A DNA stretch of 64,000 bases from Phytophthora colocasiae (GCA_018806915.1 JAGKQI010000097.1:868001-932000); one strand, 5' to 3'; shown: positions 1-9,438, counted from the first letter of the stretch. Notes: a model not told the origin generated them from the sequence alone. Numbers and translations are program-made.

Positions 1-579
1 CTCAAGATGCTTCCTGAGGATGTTACATTTTTCCTTCACCCCCGTCTCAGTGGAGAAAATAGTAGCCATGCCATGTTGTAGGATGATCTCGTCGCAGCGC
101 ATGAAATAGTTAATTACACGCGCTTTCACATCACGCTCACGTAGGTCCATCTTCGGTTCGTCATTAAAAATGGCATCAACGTTTAGAATCGCGTCATTCA
201 TGACAGTGCCGATTATCTTGTCCAACTCTTCGATGATACGCTCTTCCGTAACGGCTTCAACAGTCGTGCCCCACTCAAACTTGCACAGAGTGGTTAGCAA
301 CTGTCGATTAAACGAGTTCTTGACACTCCGCAAAGCCTTCCCTCTATCTTCAACAGTGACATCACATCGAGCTTCAATTGCCTCCTCGTACTCTTGTCTT
401 TCACGCTTCCATTTGACCAAGGAACTGTGAGAGATACTCGTCACGTACGGTGGCGTAATAGATGTCGATGTCACGGGAATAGAGGTAGATATCGGTGCGT
501 CGTTGTTTACTTGAGCAGCAGTCGCATCAGCAGGTGCTCTTTGAGAGCCTTGGTTGGTACGGCCGCTGCGAGTCCGCAT
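1..579 (-). CDS. gag: Gag-like polyprotein N-terminus, partial (runs off window)
   Basis: Reading the minus strand from the ATG at 579-577, a frame stays open for 193 codons to the window edge without a stop. It starts with a Ser/Thr/Pro/Gln-rich segment (about residues 1-50), followed by a charged helical region rich in Glu, Lys and Arg. This resembles the gag start of oomycete Gypsy polyproteins. No zinc knuckle or protease is visible because the gene continues beyond base 1. It follows a primer-binding-like site (632-650) and an LTR (654-941) in the order expected for a 5' end of a retrotransposon. The family assignment rests on position and style rather than a diagnostic motif. A different retroelement gag is possible. 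Confidence 0.6.
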   Translation of the reverse strand, partial: MRTRSGRTNQGSQRAPADATAAQVNNDAPISTSIPVTSTSITPPYVTSISHSSLVKWKRERQEYEEAIEARCDVTVEDRGKALRSVKNSFNRQLLTTLCKFEWGTTVEAVTEERIIEELDKIIGTVMNDAILNVDAIFNDEPKMDLRERDVKARVINYFMRCDEIILQHGMATIFSTETGVKEKCNILRKHLE

Positions 580-631
580 CGATTGCACGATAGACTAAAG
601 TTAACTTTGTGACGTGCTCACGATTTGGGAG

Positions 632-650
632 CTGGAACTCCCGTAAGCCA
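632..650 (-). other. Putative primer binding site of the minus-strand LTR element
   Basis: On the minus strand the sequence begins TGGCTTACGGGAG, 3 nt after the CA end of the LTR. A TGG start just inside the 5' LTR is the usual form of a tRNA-primed site. The tRNA was not identified. Confidence 0.4.
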
Positions 651-653
651 ACG

Positions 654-941
654 TGTATTGCTTGTTGCTTGTTGATCCCAAGGTAAGTTGGAAAGTGATC
701 TTCCTACTCTAGTTCTCAGAGCGCACTCGCCTACCATGCTAGTAGTACAGGGAGAGCGCCCTTGTATATTGCGTCACGCATGCACGAGTGCAAGTGCAAG
801 TGCAACCAGCTGTAGTCCTTGTCCTCTGAGGTGCTAACAGTTGGAGATCAGCTTAACTATAGTTTCACACAGGTAGAGCCAACTACGTTGGCTGCGGGTT
901 GAAGGAGCTGGCGTGTGAGCTGTGAGCTTGCATTTACAACA
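654..941 (-). repeat. LTR of a second Gypsy-like family (minus strand)
   Basis: On the minus strand this 288-bp block begins TGTTGTAAATG directly after a polypurine tract and ends GCAATACA just before the putative primer binding site. It lies between a pol C-terminus (1,329-1,703) and a gag start (1-579), so a single LTR appears to serve as 3' LTR of one element and 5' LTR of the next. The right boundary is well supported by the polypurine tract. The left boundary is less certain. Confidence 0.55.
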
Positions 942-959
942 CTGCCCCCCAAGCTCTTC
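942..959 (-). other. Polypurine tract
   Basis: The minus strand reads GAAGAGCTTGGGGGGCAG immediately before the TGTTG start of the LTR. This is a standard plus-strand priming tract and fixes the LTR boundary at 941. Bases 960-1,328 hold no recognisable gene and are best read as the 3' untranslated part of this element. Confidence 0.55.
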
Positions 960-1328
960 AACGCCTGCTGTGAATCACATCTTGTTGTCGTTCAGTCGAA
1001 TTGCCTCGTTGCATTTATTGCACAGCCAGTCCACCATCTTCAACGTGTTGCAGTGTTACCGGTTGGTATCCGCAAGATTTGCACCAATTCAATTTCAGCC
1101 AATCAGATCTCGATTTGAAGAGTTTCAGCCAATTATAATCCGGGGTTTCTTTGAGCGTCGAATGTATTGTCGTTATCCAGGCGATCGAATCCAATTTTTT
1201 GTAGATGCCCTCCAAGTACCTGTATCCAGCGTGTGTATAGGTCTCGAGTTCACATGAGCCATATTCAATCACTCACGCGTCATGCCTTCTCAAAATGATG
1301 ATCGATTTTGGAAGGATGTCGCTATAAC

Positions 1329-1703
1329 TCAGCTTCCAGCACTGCTTGTGACCTCACGCTGCTTGGGTTTGATCATATCAAGCACTGCACGCTTGAACAA
1401 GGCATCGTCTGAGTCATTAGCATAGTTCCGAAGTAGTTGAGGCACGTCTTCTCCCATTGTCTTTAGAGGTTCCAATGAGTCCTCGATGGGTTCCAAGCCC
1501 ATCCATTTGACCTTGACCTCATACGCCCCCATATCTGTGTTCACTCGATGCTCCACGAGCCTCTCTACAGCCAATAGCGTCCCCTGGGAAGCGACGTGGT
1601 CCGTTGACGTCAAGAGAGTCATCTGCGTAGAATTTTAGGCGAGACGGGTGTACATCCATCGTATTGCCGTGTTATGCCACTACCACTACACGTGTAGACA
1701 ATT
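1329..1703 (-). pseudogene. pol: Gypsy pol C-terminal fragment with chromodomain-like end, frameshifted
   Basis: Minus-strand translation contains a VHPSRLKFYAD segment and then, in another frame, a SQG...VKWMGLEPIEDSLEPL segment followed by an EDVPQLLR stretch. This order is typical of the integrase tail plus chromodomain-like end of oomycete Gypsy pol proteins. A frame change near 1,590-1,610 and an in-frame TAA upstream of the HPSRL motif show decay. Only the last 125 codons or so remain. Upstream coding sequence stops at the inverted repeat of the DNA transposon at 1,705, and I could not see its continuation on the far side (after 48,333). Confidence 0.6.
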
Positions 1704-1704
1704 T

Positions 1705-1737
1705 GAGGCCCCGCAAAACAAATGAATGCTAGTTAAC
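1705..1737 (+). repeat. Left terminal inverted repeat of the DNA transposon
   Basis: About 33 bp, GAGGCCCCGCAAAACAAA... ending GCTAGTTAAC. It pairs with the reverse complement of the right end with two mismatches once the TA-inserted MITE is removed. The ATTT at 1,701-1,704 is the candidate target duplication. Bases 1,738-2,089 between this repeat and the transposase 3' end are AT-rich, with nothing recognisable. Confidence 0.75.
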
Positions 1738-2148
1738 CATTTGTTAAAGTGCGAGTTGCGTACACCGTTGTAAAGAGGGAAGTCTCCTCTATCTCTTGAG
1801 GGTCTCAAATAATTTTTCCATTCAGCCGTTTCAGAGAAAATGACATTGAAAAAGTTGCCTCGGACTCGCCGAAGAAATATTTTTTATTGGTCAGATTAGT
1901 GCAAAATTTCAAGCGGAATCGATTGGTGCTATTTATAGCACTCAATTCACAGTCCTTCTGTGTTAAATTTGTAACTGAACTTTTGAATTTTCGGATGTAT
2001 ATTTTGGTTTTTAGACATTTTGGATACTAGAATCATTTTGAACTACGCTGGAGAATCGTAGTTGCGTTCGCCCTGACAGTTCCAAAGCATTATCCAGTTT
2101 CTTTGCGAGTGCGTTTCTTGGGGCGCGGAACGGACTTCCCATCAGAAA

Positions 2149-2268
2149 CCTCACTACTAGCCGGGGTAGTTCCCTGGTCATGACGTCCGTCCGTCTGTAT
2201 AGCCTCACCCTCACTACTAGCCGGGGTAGTTCCCTGGTCATGACGTCCGTCCGTCTGTATAGCCTCAC
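2149..2268 (-). repeat. Two exact tandem copies of a 60-bp coding repeat
   Basis: Bases 2,149-2,208 are repeated at 2,209-2,268 with period 60, giving an in-frame 20-residue duplication in the transposase-like pseudogene. The Gypsy array begins at 2,270, within two bases of the end of the second copy. Confidence 0.9.
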
Positions 2269-2269
2269 C
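2265..2269. other. Target-site duplication TCACC, left copy
   Basis: TCACC immediately precedes the TGTAAC start of LTR 1. The same 5 bp follow the CTGCA end of LTR 7 at 45,665-45,669. No such flank occurs at internal LTR junctions, so the whole array behaves as one insertion. Confidence 0.85.
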
Positions 2270-2690
2270 TGTAACGGGGATGTTACACGAATGTTTCTCG
2301 TTGGTGTGTGACACACGTGGATACATTTATGTGGGTACATAATAGTGTGTGACACTCATGATACATTTATGTGGGTACATAATGGTGTGGCACACACGAG
2401 TAGATACGTAGATGGCCTCAGAGCCTCACGTTGCATTTTGATTAGGATTTAGTATGTTAGATACTAAATCCGTTACATTTAGGATTAGGGCAATAAAGTC
2501 AATAAAAATCAGTTTGCATTCTACATAGTTAGTGTTAGTCCTTTGTTATAGGGACACTGACTCTGTGAGTCCCGTATTTAGTGGACTACTTGGTTCTTGT
2601 ATAGAACCGAAGGCTAGTGCCTTGCAAGCAGGACTCTACGAGTCAACTAAACTTCCTCTGTGCCGTGCACACCTACGCAGCCCCGCTGCA
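2270..2690 (+). repeat. LTR 1 of array (421 bp)
   Basis: Starts TGTAACGGGG, ends CCCCGCTGCA. It contains a 40-bp-period direct repeat (first copy about 2,319, second about 2,360) of the ATACATTTATGTGGGTACAT motif, which may be a U3 enhancer. A GATTTAGTAT/ATACTAAATC hairpin lies at 2,446-2,470. AATAAA-like signals lie in CAATAAAGTCAATAAAAATC just after it. The internal region begins at 2,691. Confidence 0.9.
2446..2470 (+). promoter_or_regulatory. Hairpin in LTR near the poly(A)-like signals
   Basis: Perfect 10-bp arms GATTTAGTAT and ATACTAAATC with a 5-nt loop. It is followed within 20-35 bp by two AATAAA-type hexamers. The same structure is present in all seven LTRs. It may help RNA 3' end formation or template transfer; this is inference only. 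Confidence 0.4.
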
Positions 2691-2692
2691 TC

Positions 2693-2714
2693 TGGTAGCA
2701 CTTGTAGTCAATCC
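2693..2714 (+). other. Putative tRNA primer binding site, unit 1
   Basis: TGGTAGCACTTGTAG begins 2 nt after the CA end of LTR 1. It is repeated at the same place in every unit. The tRNA species was not identified. Confidence 0.5.
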
Positions 2715-2747
2715 AACTCCTGAGTTGAAGACTGTTTCTCTGTGAGA

Positions 2748-3719
2748 ATGGAGCCAGAAGCATACGCTCACTTGGCTCCGAGTCAGCGGGACACGCTTAA
2801 CAAGCTTACGTCCTTGCTGGGCCCGGAAGGTACGGCGCACCTTGCGTCCCAAGGGCCGGAGGCCGTCAACGCGCGCCTCGAGGCATTTGCCTCGTACGAA
2901 AACGCTCTCGTCGAGCACATTCAGCGGAATGTAACAGGGGTTACCCCTGCTCCGAGAGCTAAGCCCGTCACGCTCAGCGTGAAGACCTTCCTCGGGAATG
3001 AGGGAGAGAACCTCCTTGTGTGGACCCGAGAGGTCGAAATGGCCATGGGGGCCGCCATGCTCCAGTTGGAGGGGCAACGCGTTGCGTTTGCCATCTCTAA
3101 GCTCGAAGGACGAGCACGAGAATGGGCCTTGACGTCTGGGACGTCGGTGGAAGCGGCCTTCCCCACATGGGGCGAGCTAAAGGCCAAGCTCACGCAAGTG
3201 TTTGCTCCGCCTAACCAGGCGTATCGCGTGCGGTCACGCTTCCTTGCTTGTCGCCAGGGCAAGAAGGATCTGGTGGACTATGTCCAAGAGCTGCGCACGC
3301 TCATTGCTGGCATGGCTGCCGACCCTCTACCTGAGGTGGTCGCCGTGACCGTCTTCATGGAAGGCTTACGAGCTGGCGTGGCCAGGACGGAGACATTCCG
3401 TCAGAACCCCCACAGCTTCGAAGATGCTGTCAGCGTGGCATTGAATGCCGAACACAACTTTAAGTTGTCGAGGGTCGGTGCTAGCAGCACAGGGTCCGGT
3501 GGACCTGAGCCCATGGACCTCAGCTATGCTGAACATGAGGTAGCTGAGCTACGAGCTGCGGTGCAGCGTATGAGCACCCGCCGGTGCTATACATGCGGCG
3601 GTCCCTCACACCTGAGGCCCAACTGTCCTCTGCGCAAAGGGCGCGCCGGCCAGAATGGCCGCAACCCTGTCGCGGGTCCCGCTTTGGGCTCTGCCCAGGG
3701 AAACGCCGGCTCCCAGTAG
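2748..3719 (+). CDS. gag: Gag, unit 1 (intact)
   Basis: 323 codons from the first ATG (2,748). This is the structural protein that forms the retrotransposon particle and binds its RNA. The middle shows the Gypsy gag-type helical domain (for example WTREVEMAM, then [24 protein letters not shown], split here by position at about residues 88-200). A CCHC zinc knuckle C-x2-C-x4-H-x4-C lies at residues 280-293, followed by a basic Gly/Arg/Asn tail. The stop TAG (3,717-3,719) lies inside the hairpin of the frameshift signal, so most ribosomes should end here and a fraction should enter pol. Copies in units 1 and 2 are the only uninterrupted gag frames. Confidence 0.9.
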   Translation: MEPEAYAHLAPSQRDTLNKLTSLLGPEGTAHLASQGPEAVNARLEAFASYENALVEHIQRNVTGVTPAPRAKPVTLSVKTFLGNEGENLLVWTREVEMAMGAAMLQLEGQRVAFAISKLEGRAREWALTSGTSVEAAFPTWGELKAKLTQVFAPPNQAYRVRSRFLACRQGKKDLVDYVQELRTLIAGMAADPLPEVVAVTVFMEGLRAGVARTETFRQNPHSFEDAVSVALNAEHNFKLSRVGASSTGSGGPEPMDLSYAEHEVAELRAAVQRMSTRRCYTCGGPSHLRPNCPLRKGRAGQNGRNPVAGPALGSAQGNAGSQ

Positions 3720-3739
3720 ACGCGGGGCGGTCTACTGGG
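3698..3739 (+). promoter_or_regulatory. Predicted programmed -1 ribosomal frameshift signal between gag and pol
   Basis: The slippery heptamer G GGA AAC (3,698-3,704) is in register with gag codons. A 7-nt spacer (3,705-3,711) is followed by a perfect 10-bp stem CCCAGTAGAC (3,712-3,721) / GTCTACTGGG (3,730-3,739) with an 8-nt loop. The gag stop is in the 5' arm. A -1 slip enters exactly the open pol frame. The same signal sits at 10,867-10,908 (unit 2), 18,029-18,070 (unit 3), 32,350-32,391 (unit 5) and 39,504-39,545 (unit 6). Unit 4 has lost one G of the heptamer. Confidence 0.75.
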
Positions 3740-6700
3740 GAAGAACTGAGTTCTGCAGTGCGTGAGAGGCACTGGGGCTCAGCCCCGAAGAGCTCCGTGC
3801 TCTTGAACACGGAACGTGTGAGCAAGCAGGGCTTGCTGGTCGTCCAGGTGGACGTGAAGGGCTTTGAGAAGCCGTGGATCGTGTTGATCGATTCGGGGGC
3901 GTCTGGCAACTACGTCAGACGCTCCACCGTTGAAGGTAGTCAGCAATATGCTGAGGCGCTTCGAGCGCGAAGAGGTGACACAGTCACAGTCCGTCTAGCG
4001 ACGGGCGTCCGTGTCACGGTGGCCAAGGTCCCCATGGACCTGCGGCTGAAGTTCTTGGACTTCGATAGCGTGGAACGCTGCTTGGTCCTGGACCTGGATT
4101 CGAGGTACGACCTCATCCTTGGCATGGCGTGGCTGGAGCGCCACGAGCCATGGATTGATTGGAGGTCGAAGACCTTAGGTGCTACGCACTTCTCTCCTAG
4201 TGGAGCTTTGGCGAGTCATGAACCCACCTCTGCTAGGAAGCAGAAGCGCTATTGGCGCGGACATCGAGCCGAGTCGGCTATGATGCTGGAAGTCGGTGTG
4301 TCCGAGTTAGTGGACAGCACCGAGTGCGAGGACCGCAGTCCTGTTGAGCGCGTAGCGCTGGTTGACAGTGAGTCAACGTGTGGGCAAAGCTCACGTAACC
4401 CCTGTGGGGCGGCACGTACTCCGCCGAGTGACGCCGGTCATGGACCGTCACTGGATGCCGATGGCATCGGGCCTTACCAGGCCGTGAACTGTGGGGCGGC
4501 ACGTACTCCGTTGAGTGATACTGGTCGTGGACCAAGTCGATCGCTGAGTGTCTCTGACACTGGACCTGTTACGGTCATTGATTGTGCAGCGGCACGTACC
4601 CCGCTGAGCGGCATCGGACGTCGACCGAGTGGATCGCAGAGTGTCACTGACACTGGGCCTGAAGGGGCCGAAACCTGTGCGGCGGCACGTACTCCGTCTA
4701 GTGACGTCGGCGGTAGACCGAGTCAGTCACTGAGTGTCACTGACACTGGGCCGGGCAAGGCCATTACCTGTGCAGCGGCACGTACTCCGTCGAGTGGACG
4801 TTCGTCGGCTAGGCGACGACGTCGTAAGGCCCTATGGGCGAGACGCTCTGCGTCTGAGTCGTCCGTGACGTCAAGTGTCAACGCACGGGAGGGCTGTGGG
4901 CAGCTATACACTCTGGTTGATGGAGTGGACGGCAGTGCCGAAGGCAGCGTCCTGCTGGACGGACTGCCGAGTGTTGACAAGCTCCTTGAGCTAGAAGAGA
5001 TGTCGTTCGCCGAGTTTGGCGATGCCTTGAAGGCTGGCGAACTCGCCGAGGTGGTCATCGTTCGACCTGAAGAGGAGTTAAACTCATCGTCCCTCGTTGA
5101 CGAGTCCGTCTTGGCCGAGGTCAAGAAGGCGCTGAGCGCCAGGAGTGGATCGAGATCCTCAAGAATCCCTCGGATTCCTTCTACTCCTTTGCTGAAGGAA
5201 TATGGAGACGTTGTCTCAACGGAACCACCGAGTGGCCTGCCTCCTGACCGAGGCGTTCGTCACGAGATCGACTTAGTTCCCGGAACTAAATACTGCGTGA
5301 CCCGGCAGTGGCCTCTTCCTAAAGAGCAATGCGACGTCATTGACGCCTTCTTCCGTGCTAAGCACGCGGCGGGTCTCGTGCGCGAGAGCAAGTCTCCGCA
5401 CTCCGCGCCAACGTTCTGTGTCAGAAAGCCGAATGGCAAGTGGCGTATCGTTCACGCTTTTAACAAGCTCAACGCTGCCACGATTCCGGCGCAGACGCCG
5501 ATTCCTAGGAAGGATGTTCTTCAGAACAACATGGTGGGTTGCACCATGTACAGTGCGCTCGACTTAGTCGATGGCTACTATCAGCTGCTCATGCAAGCCA
5601 GTGATATTCCGCTTACGGCGGTGAGCACCCCGAGCGGTATGCTCTGGGAGTGGCTCGTCATGCCCCAAGGGCTGTCGAATGCGCCTGCAACGTTCAATCG
5701 TCTAGTGACGCAGTTGTTCAGGCCCCTACGGGCATTCGCACAGACGTACTTTGACGATGTGTTCGTCCACAGTCGTGCTGAGCACGGGAAGACTGATGTC
5801 GAGGTACACGTGGAACACGTGAGAGCAGTGCTCGAGTGCATGCGCACCAACAAGTTGTACGCCAACGCGGACAAGTGCGTCTTTGGCGCGGAAGAAATCC
5901 CTTTCCTAGGGTGCTTCATTGGGAAGCATGGCCTTCGTGCTGATCCAGCAAAAGTCAAGGCCATTGTGGACTGGCCGGCTCCCTTGAACCAGAAGGACTT
6001 GCGTAAGTGGCTGGGCTTGGCCAACTACTTGCACAAGTACAGCGAGAACTACGCTGAGTTGGCTCGGCCACTGTCGGATCTCCTTAAGAAGGATGCCGAA
6101 TGGGTATGGCGTGCTGAGCACGAGAGTGCGTTCACTCGTATCAAGGATAGCCTGCTTCAGGCACCGATACTGGCGTTGCCAGACCCCGATCGTCCGTTCA
6201 TCGTCGTCTGTGACGCCTCGGACTTTGCCATCGGCAGTGCTTTGCTACAAGCGGACGCCGACGGGCGCGAACGCGTCATTGCGTTTGAGTCTCGACAGCT
6301 CAAGGCTGCTGAGAAGAACTATCCAGTTCATGACAAGGAGCTACTTGCGATGAAGTACGCTCTCGTCAAATTCAGGGTTCACCTGCTCGGCTCCAAGCCG
6401 TTTGTGATCTACACGGATCATGCGTCACTACGCACAGCGACGCAGTCGCCTCACCTCTCGCAGAGGATGGCCCGATGGCTCTCCTTCTTTGCGGAGTATA
6501 ACTTCGAGGTGAAGTACAAGCCTGGAAGGCAGAACGTCCTCGCTGACGCGTTATCACGTCGCCCGGACTATGAGTTATCTCATGTCACCTCGGTGACGTC
6601 GTCCGTGACGGACATGGTTCGAGCAGCGTACGCTCTGGACGACTCTTGTGTCGCGCTGCTTCAAGCTCTAGGGAGCGATGAGTTTAAGGACTCAAAGGTG

Positions 6701-8554
6701 ACTCTGTCACGACGCCTAAAGGCGAGACTCCAACGCTATAGCCTGGGAGGCGGTCTGCTGTACTACAGCACGGGTCAGGATGACCCACCACGTGTGGTGG
6801 TTCCTCACGATGAGGACCTGAAGTATCGTATCCTCTATGAGGCTCACGACACGCCCACAAGCGGCCACCTCGGTCGCGAGAAGACCTACGGCTCGGTGAG
6901 CTCCATGTACTGGTGGCCGAAGATGTACAAGTGGGTCAGCACATATGTGCACACGTGCGAGACGTGTCAGCGGGTTAAACCCTCGCCGCATGCGGCAGCG
7001 CCTTTGGCGAGCTTGCCTGTACCCTCTGGGTGTTGGCAGTCCATGAGTATGGACTTCGTGTTTGGCCTGCCGAAGGATACGGCAGGCAACACGGGCGTTG
7101 TGGTCTTCGTTGACCGTCTGAGCAAGATGGCTCACCTGGCGGCTGTGCCGGACACCGTTGATGGCGCTGGTACAGCGACGATCTTTATCGATCGGGTCTT
7201 CCGCCAGCATGGGCTGCCAGAGACCATTGTCTCGGATCGAGACCCCCGTTTCACGGGTCACTTCTGGACGTCCGTCTTCAAAGTGCTTGGCACTCGACTG
7301 GACATGTCCACGGCGGATCATCCGCAGACCGACGGTCAGACTGAACGCGTGAACCGCGTCCTGGAGGACATCCTCCGCAGCGTATGCGCTGAAACGCCGA
7401 AGCGTTGGAGCGCTATGCTCCCTCTCGTTGAGTTCTCAATGAACAACGCGGTGCATGCCTCGACAGGCTTCTCCCCGTTCTACGTGAACGGCCTTGCGCA
7501 TCCGCGCGTCCCGCTCACTCCGCCAGGCGGTAGCCTTGGGCTTGGTGGGGGAGAGGCTATGCCGTCGCTCGACTCCGAGCTTGCTGATGTCAGCCCCCTT
7601 GCTGTTCGCAAGCAAGTCGATGACTTCCTCTCGATGAGGCTTAGCGTCTTACGCCGTGTGCGTGACGCAATGGCTGAAAGCCAAGATGTTCAAAAGGAAC
7701 AAGCTGATGCCAAAGGCAGAAGCAACATGTGGGAGTTCAAGGTCGGTGACCACGTTTTATTAAACGCTAAGAACCTGCCTACACACGCAGTGTCAGCCGT
7801 CTTCAAGACGAAGTTGCGGCCGCACTTCATTGGACCGTTCACGGTCGTGGCCAAGAAGGGCCTGGCATACACGCTTGGCTTGCCAAAGCGTATGCGAACA
7901 CATCCTGTGTTCTACGTGGGCTTGCTTAAGCCATATCGGGACCCTGCTCTTGTGAGTTCTGAGGCGCTGGCGCCGAGTCGGACGAAGGCTGCACGGCAGC
8001 AGGTGGCAGAGCCACAGGTGGTTGCCTCCGAACCAACAGGTCTTGTCGATCCGGAGCAACGTGATGCTCGAGGTCATAGACCCGCTGATGCAGCACCAGA
8101 GGCGACTCAGACCGGTCCCCGCGACTCTAGGTCTCCTCGAGACCAGTCGCTAAGCGATGGGTCGGATGACCGACGTGGTGGTCGTGCTCCTTCACCGAGC
8201 CCACGCGGGTCTGCAAGCAATGCAGCGCGTCTACACTCGCAGCGCGAGAACCCATCGACCGCTCGTCCTCCTCCTGCTCTGCTCGATGAGCAAGGTGAGC
8301 TTCACTATCACGTGGATCGCCTGATGGCGCGGCGTCGTCGCCGAGGTCACAACCAGTATCTGGTGAAGTGGCGAGGTTACCCTCACCACAGAACTCGTGG
8401 GAGTTTGAGGTGCCACTACGGCAGGATTGCCCCGACGTCGTTGACGCGTATGATCGGGCACACCCGGTGTCAGACCGCCCGATGGGGGTGCGACGGAGTC
8501 GCCGGGTGCCAAGCACCTCCCACTAAGGTGGGAGTCCACAGGAGTCGTTGCTGA
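3704..8554 (+). CDS. pol: Pol polyprotein, unit 1 (near intact; chromodomain frameshifted)
   Basis: Open in the -1 frame from the slippery site. In order: aspartic protease with IDSGASGN (Asp codon at 3,890) and the LILGMAWL flap-like motif; repeat linker (4,403-4,800); reverse transcriptase with [24 protein letters not shown] and the catalytic YFDD at 5,747-5,758; RNase H with [14 protein letters not shown]; integrase with an H-H-C-C zinc module (about 6,840-6,980) and a D,D,E core ([23 protein letters not shown]); and a C-terminal chromodomain (HYHVDRL...YLVKWRGYP). Compared with other units, a missing G near 5,152 and an extra T near 5,188 cancel out and alter about 12 residues before the RT. 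A missing T near 8,391 shifts the frame inside the chromodomain, replacing its end. The other units end in ...VPSTSH. Confidence 0.88.
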   Translation, partial: RRLPVDAGRSTGEELSSAVRERHWGSAPKSSVLLNTERVSKQGLLVVQVDVKGFEKPWIVLIDSGASGNYVRRSTVEGSQQYAEALRARRGDTVTVRLATGVRVTVAKVPMDLRLKFLDFDSVERCLVLDLDSRYDLILGMAWLERHEPWIDWRSKTLGATHFSPSGALASHEPTSARKQKRYWRGHRAESAMMLEVGVSELVDSTECEDRSPVERVALVDSESTCGQSSRNPCGAARTPPSDAGHGPSLDADGIGPYQAVNCGAARTPLSDTGRGPSRSLSVSDTGPVTVIDCAAARTPLSGIGRRPSGSQSVTDTGPEGAETCAAARTPSSDVGGRPSQSLSVTDTGPGKAITCAAARTPSSGRSSARRRRRKALWARRSASESSVTSSVNAREGCGQLYTLVDGVDGSAEGSVLLDGLPSVDKLLELEEMSFAEFGDALKAGELAEVVIVRPEEELNSSSLVDESVLAEVKKALSARSGSRSSRIPRIPSTPLLKEYGDVVSTEPPSGLPPDRGVRHEIDLVPGTKYCVTRQWPLPKEQCDVIDAFFRAKHAAGLVRESKSPHSAPTFCVRKPNGKWRIVHAFNKLNAATIPAQTPIPRKDVLQNNMVGCTMYSALDLVDGYYQLLMQASDIPLTAVSTPSGMLWEWLVMPQGLSNAPATFNRLVTQLFRPLRAFAQTYFDDVFVHSRAEHGKTDVEVHVEHVRAVLECMRTNKLYANADKCVFGAEEIPFLGCFIGKHGLRADPAKVKAIVDWPAPLNQKDLRKWLGLANYLHKYSENYAELARPLSDLLKKDAEWVWRAEHESAFTRIKDSLLQAPILALPDPDRPFIVVCDASDFAIGSALLQADADGRERVIAFESRQLKAAEKNYPVHDKELLAMKYALVKFRVHLLGSKPFVIYTDHASLRTATQSPHLSQRMARWLSFFAEYNFEVKYKPGRQNVLADALSRRPDYELSHVTSVTSSVTDMVRAAYALDDSCVALLQALGSDEFKDSKVTLSRRLKARLQRYSLGGGLLYYSTGQDDPPRVVVPHDEDLKYRILYEAHDTPTSGHLGREKTYGSVSSMYWWPKMYKWVSTYVHTCETCQRVKPSPHAAAPLASLPVPSGCWQSMSMDFVFGLPKDTAGNTGVVVFVDRLSKMAHLAAVPDTVDGAGTATIFIDRVFRQHGLPETIVSDRDPRFTGHFWTSVFKVLGTRLDMSTADHPQTDGQTERVNRVLEDILRSVCAETPKRWSAMLPLVEFSMNNAVHASTGFSPFYVNGLAHPRVPLTPPGGSLGLGGGEAMPSLDSELADVSPLAVRKQVDDFLSMRLSVLRRVRDAMAESQDVQKEQADAKGRSNMWEFKVGDHVLLNAKNLPTHAVSAVFKTKLRPHFIGPFTVVAKKGLAYTLGLPKRMRTHPVFYVGLLKPYRDPALVSSEALAPSRTKAARQQVAEPQVVASEPTGLVDPEQRDARGHRPADAAPEATQTGPRDSRSPRDQSLSDGSDDRRGGRAPSPSPRGSASNAARLHSQRENPSTARPPPALLDEQGELHYHVDRLMARRRRRGHNQYLVKWRGYPHHRTRGSLRCHYGRIAPTSLTRMIGHTRCQTARWGCDGVAGCQAPPTKVGVHRSRC
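4403..4800 (+). repeat. Five degenerate ~31-codon repeats in pol between protease and RT
   Basis: Units begin at 4,403, 4,490, 4,583, 4,676 and 4,769 (spacing 29, 31, 31, 31 codons), each opening with C(A/G)AARTP and ending in a SVTDTGP-like stretch. The domain is low-complexity, rich in Ser, Thr, Gly, Pro and Arg. Corresponding repeats occur in every array unit. No function is known to me. Confidence 0.85.
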
Positions 8555-9438
8555 GCTCAGGCTCTGACCCGTAGCTGCAATACTTGCAGCGAGCACGTCG
8601 GTGCCGTCGACATGGCATCGAATGCTCAAACTGCAAGTGCAGTAGAGCTACATGCGCCTCGCGCGCGTGTTTCAAGGGTCTATGACCCTTTAACAACACT
8701 GGCCTATGGCCCGGAGCTTCGCGATCATGAAGCGAAGATGGTTCGTGATGAACAACCGTCTTAATGACGTTCTGTCTAAGCGACAAGTGGTGATGGAAAC
8801 GGATTCTATCCGATCACCTGACGCTAGAAGCGTTCAATGGGTATGACTATGTCATGAGGCACTGTGGATGCCAGGGATGCCAATGCATTGGACCCCGCAT
8901 GCTGCATAGCAGTAGGAGGTAGGTAAGCTCCTCCTGAGCGACAGCTTAGCTGTCCGGTGCTCGTTGTCGTGTCTACGACTGTGCTGAGCACGTGTATTCA
9001 CAAGACACAGTGTCTGTGACACATAGTGGCGCTTGCGCCTGCTTCAAGGACAACTTGGGCATCAAGCCCTGCACACAGTGCTCATCCGAGGGTCACATTA
9101 ACTGTGAAGCGAGTGGGCCCCACTGCTGTGTGGTTCGTGGAACCGTTGGTAGCTTGGAAGGCTTACCCTGTGGATCACTGATCCAGTAGTATCATAGATA
9201 CGCCACCTGTGGCCTTCTTTCCATGCCCGTAGAGCCCCTTGACTCGTGCCAGTAAGCTCCTATGCTTGGTAAGCATTGGGCCCAAGTGTGTACCAAGTGG
9301 CATCGCGTACGGAGGCGTGTAACACGCACGAGAGACAGCGCCGTCCGCGCAAGGCAAGGTCCCGTGGCCATCGGCCGATAATCGCGTCGTGTGTTTACAC
9401 TTTCCGGATACGGTATCCGGAATCTTGGTGGGGGAGAG
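8528..9438 (+). other. 3' untranslated internal region of unit 1, with Cys-rich relics
   Basis: About 0.9 kb between pol and LTR 2 without a long ATG-started frame. Short stretches in different frames are strikingly Cys-rich: CSNCKCSRATCASRACF (about 8,624-8,674), HCGCQGCQC (about 8,859-8,885) and ACACF...CTQC...CC (about 9,025-9,130). A near-palindrome TTCCGGATAC-G-GTATCCGGAA (9,402-9,422) precedes the polypurine tract TTGGTGGGGGAGAG (9,425-9,438). The same arrangement recurs before each following LTR. Confidence 0.6.

Larger units (their letters stand above)
2090..2269 (-). pseudogene. 3' end of the transposase-like pseudogene (left piece)
   Basis: This is the C-terminal exon piece of the minus-strand gene whose main body lies at 45,665-47,743. 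The frame crosses the TCACC duplication: the right-hand piece ends in ...VTTG and this piece continues GEAIQTDG... after removing the array and one TCACC copy. It encodes two perfect 20-residue repeats (EAIQTDGRHDQG...) and a Lys/Arg-rich tail (PRPKKRTRK), then a stop at 2,090-2,092. The basic tail could be a nuclear localisation signal. Confidence 0.7.

Noticed and set aside
170..612. Two plus-strand frames near the left edge
   Set aside because: They lie antisense to a longer uninterrupted minus-strand gag-like frame that fits the neighbouring LTR and primer site.
2011..2355. Minus-strand frame of 114 codons across LTR 1 and its left flank
   Set aside because: It merges LTR sequence with the transposase-like 3' end across the insertion boundary. 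The Tyr-Pro-His part is LTR, so it is not a gene.
4403..4800. CRISPR-like array because of regular 93-bp spacing
   Set aside because: The units are in-frame coding repeats that diverge along their length and sit inside a eukaryotic retrotransposon. There are no short identical repeats with unique spacers.
8127..8629. Long minus-strand open frames antisense to the pol end, repeated in units 2, 3 and 6 (up to 219 codons)
   Set aside because: They lie opposite pol and its 3' region, carry no recognisable motif, and recur only because the units are near identical. They change length with each indel.
8992..9189. 65-codon Cys-rich frame in each unit as a separate gene
   Set aside because: It has only a GTG start and its upstream frame differs among units (an extra G in unit 6). 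Kept as a relic observation rather than a CDS.
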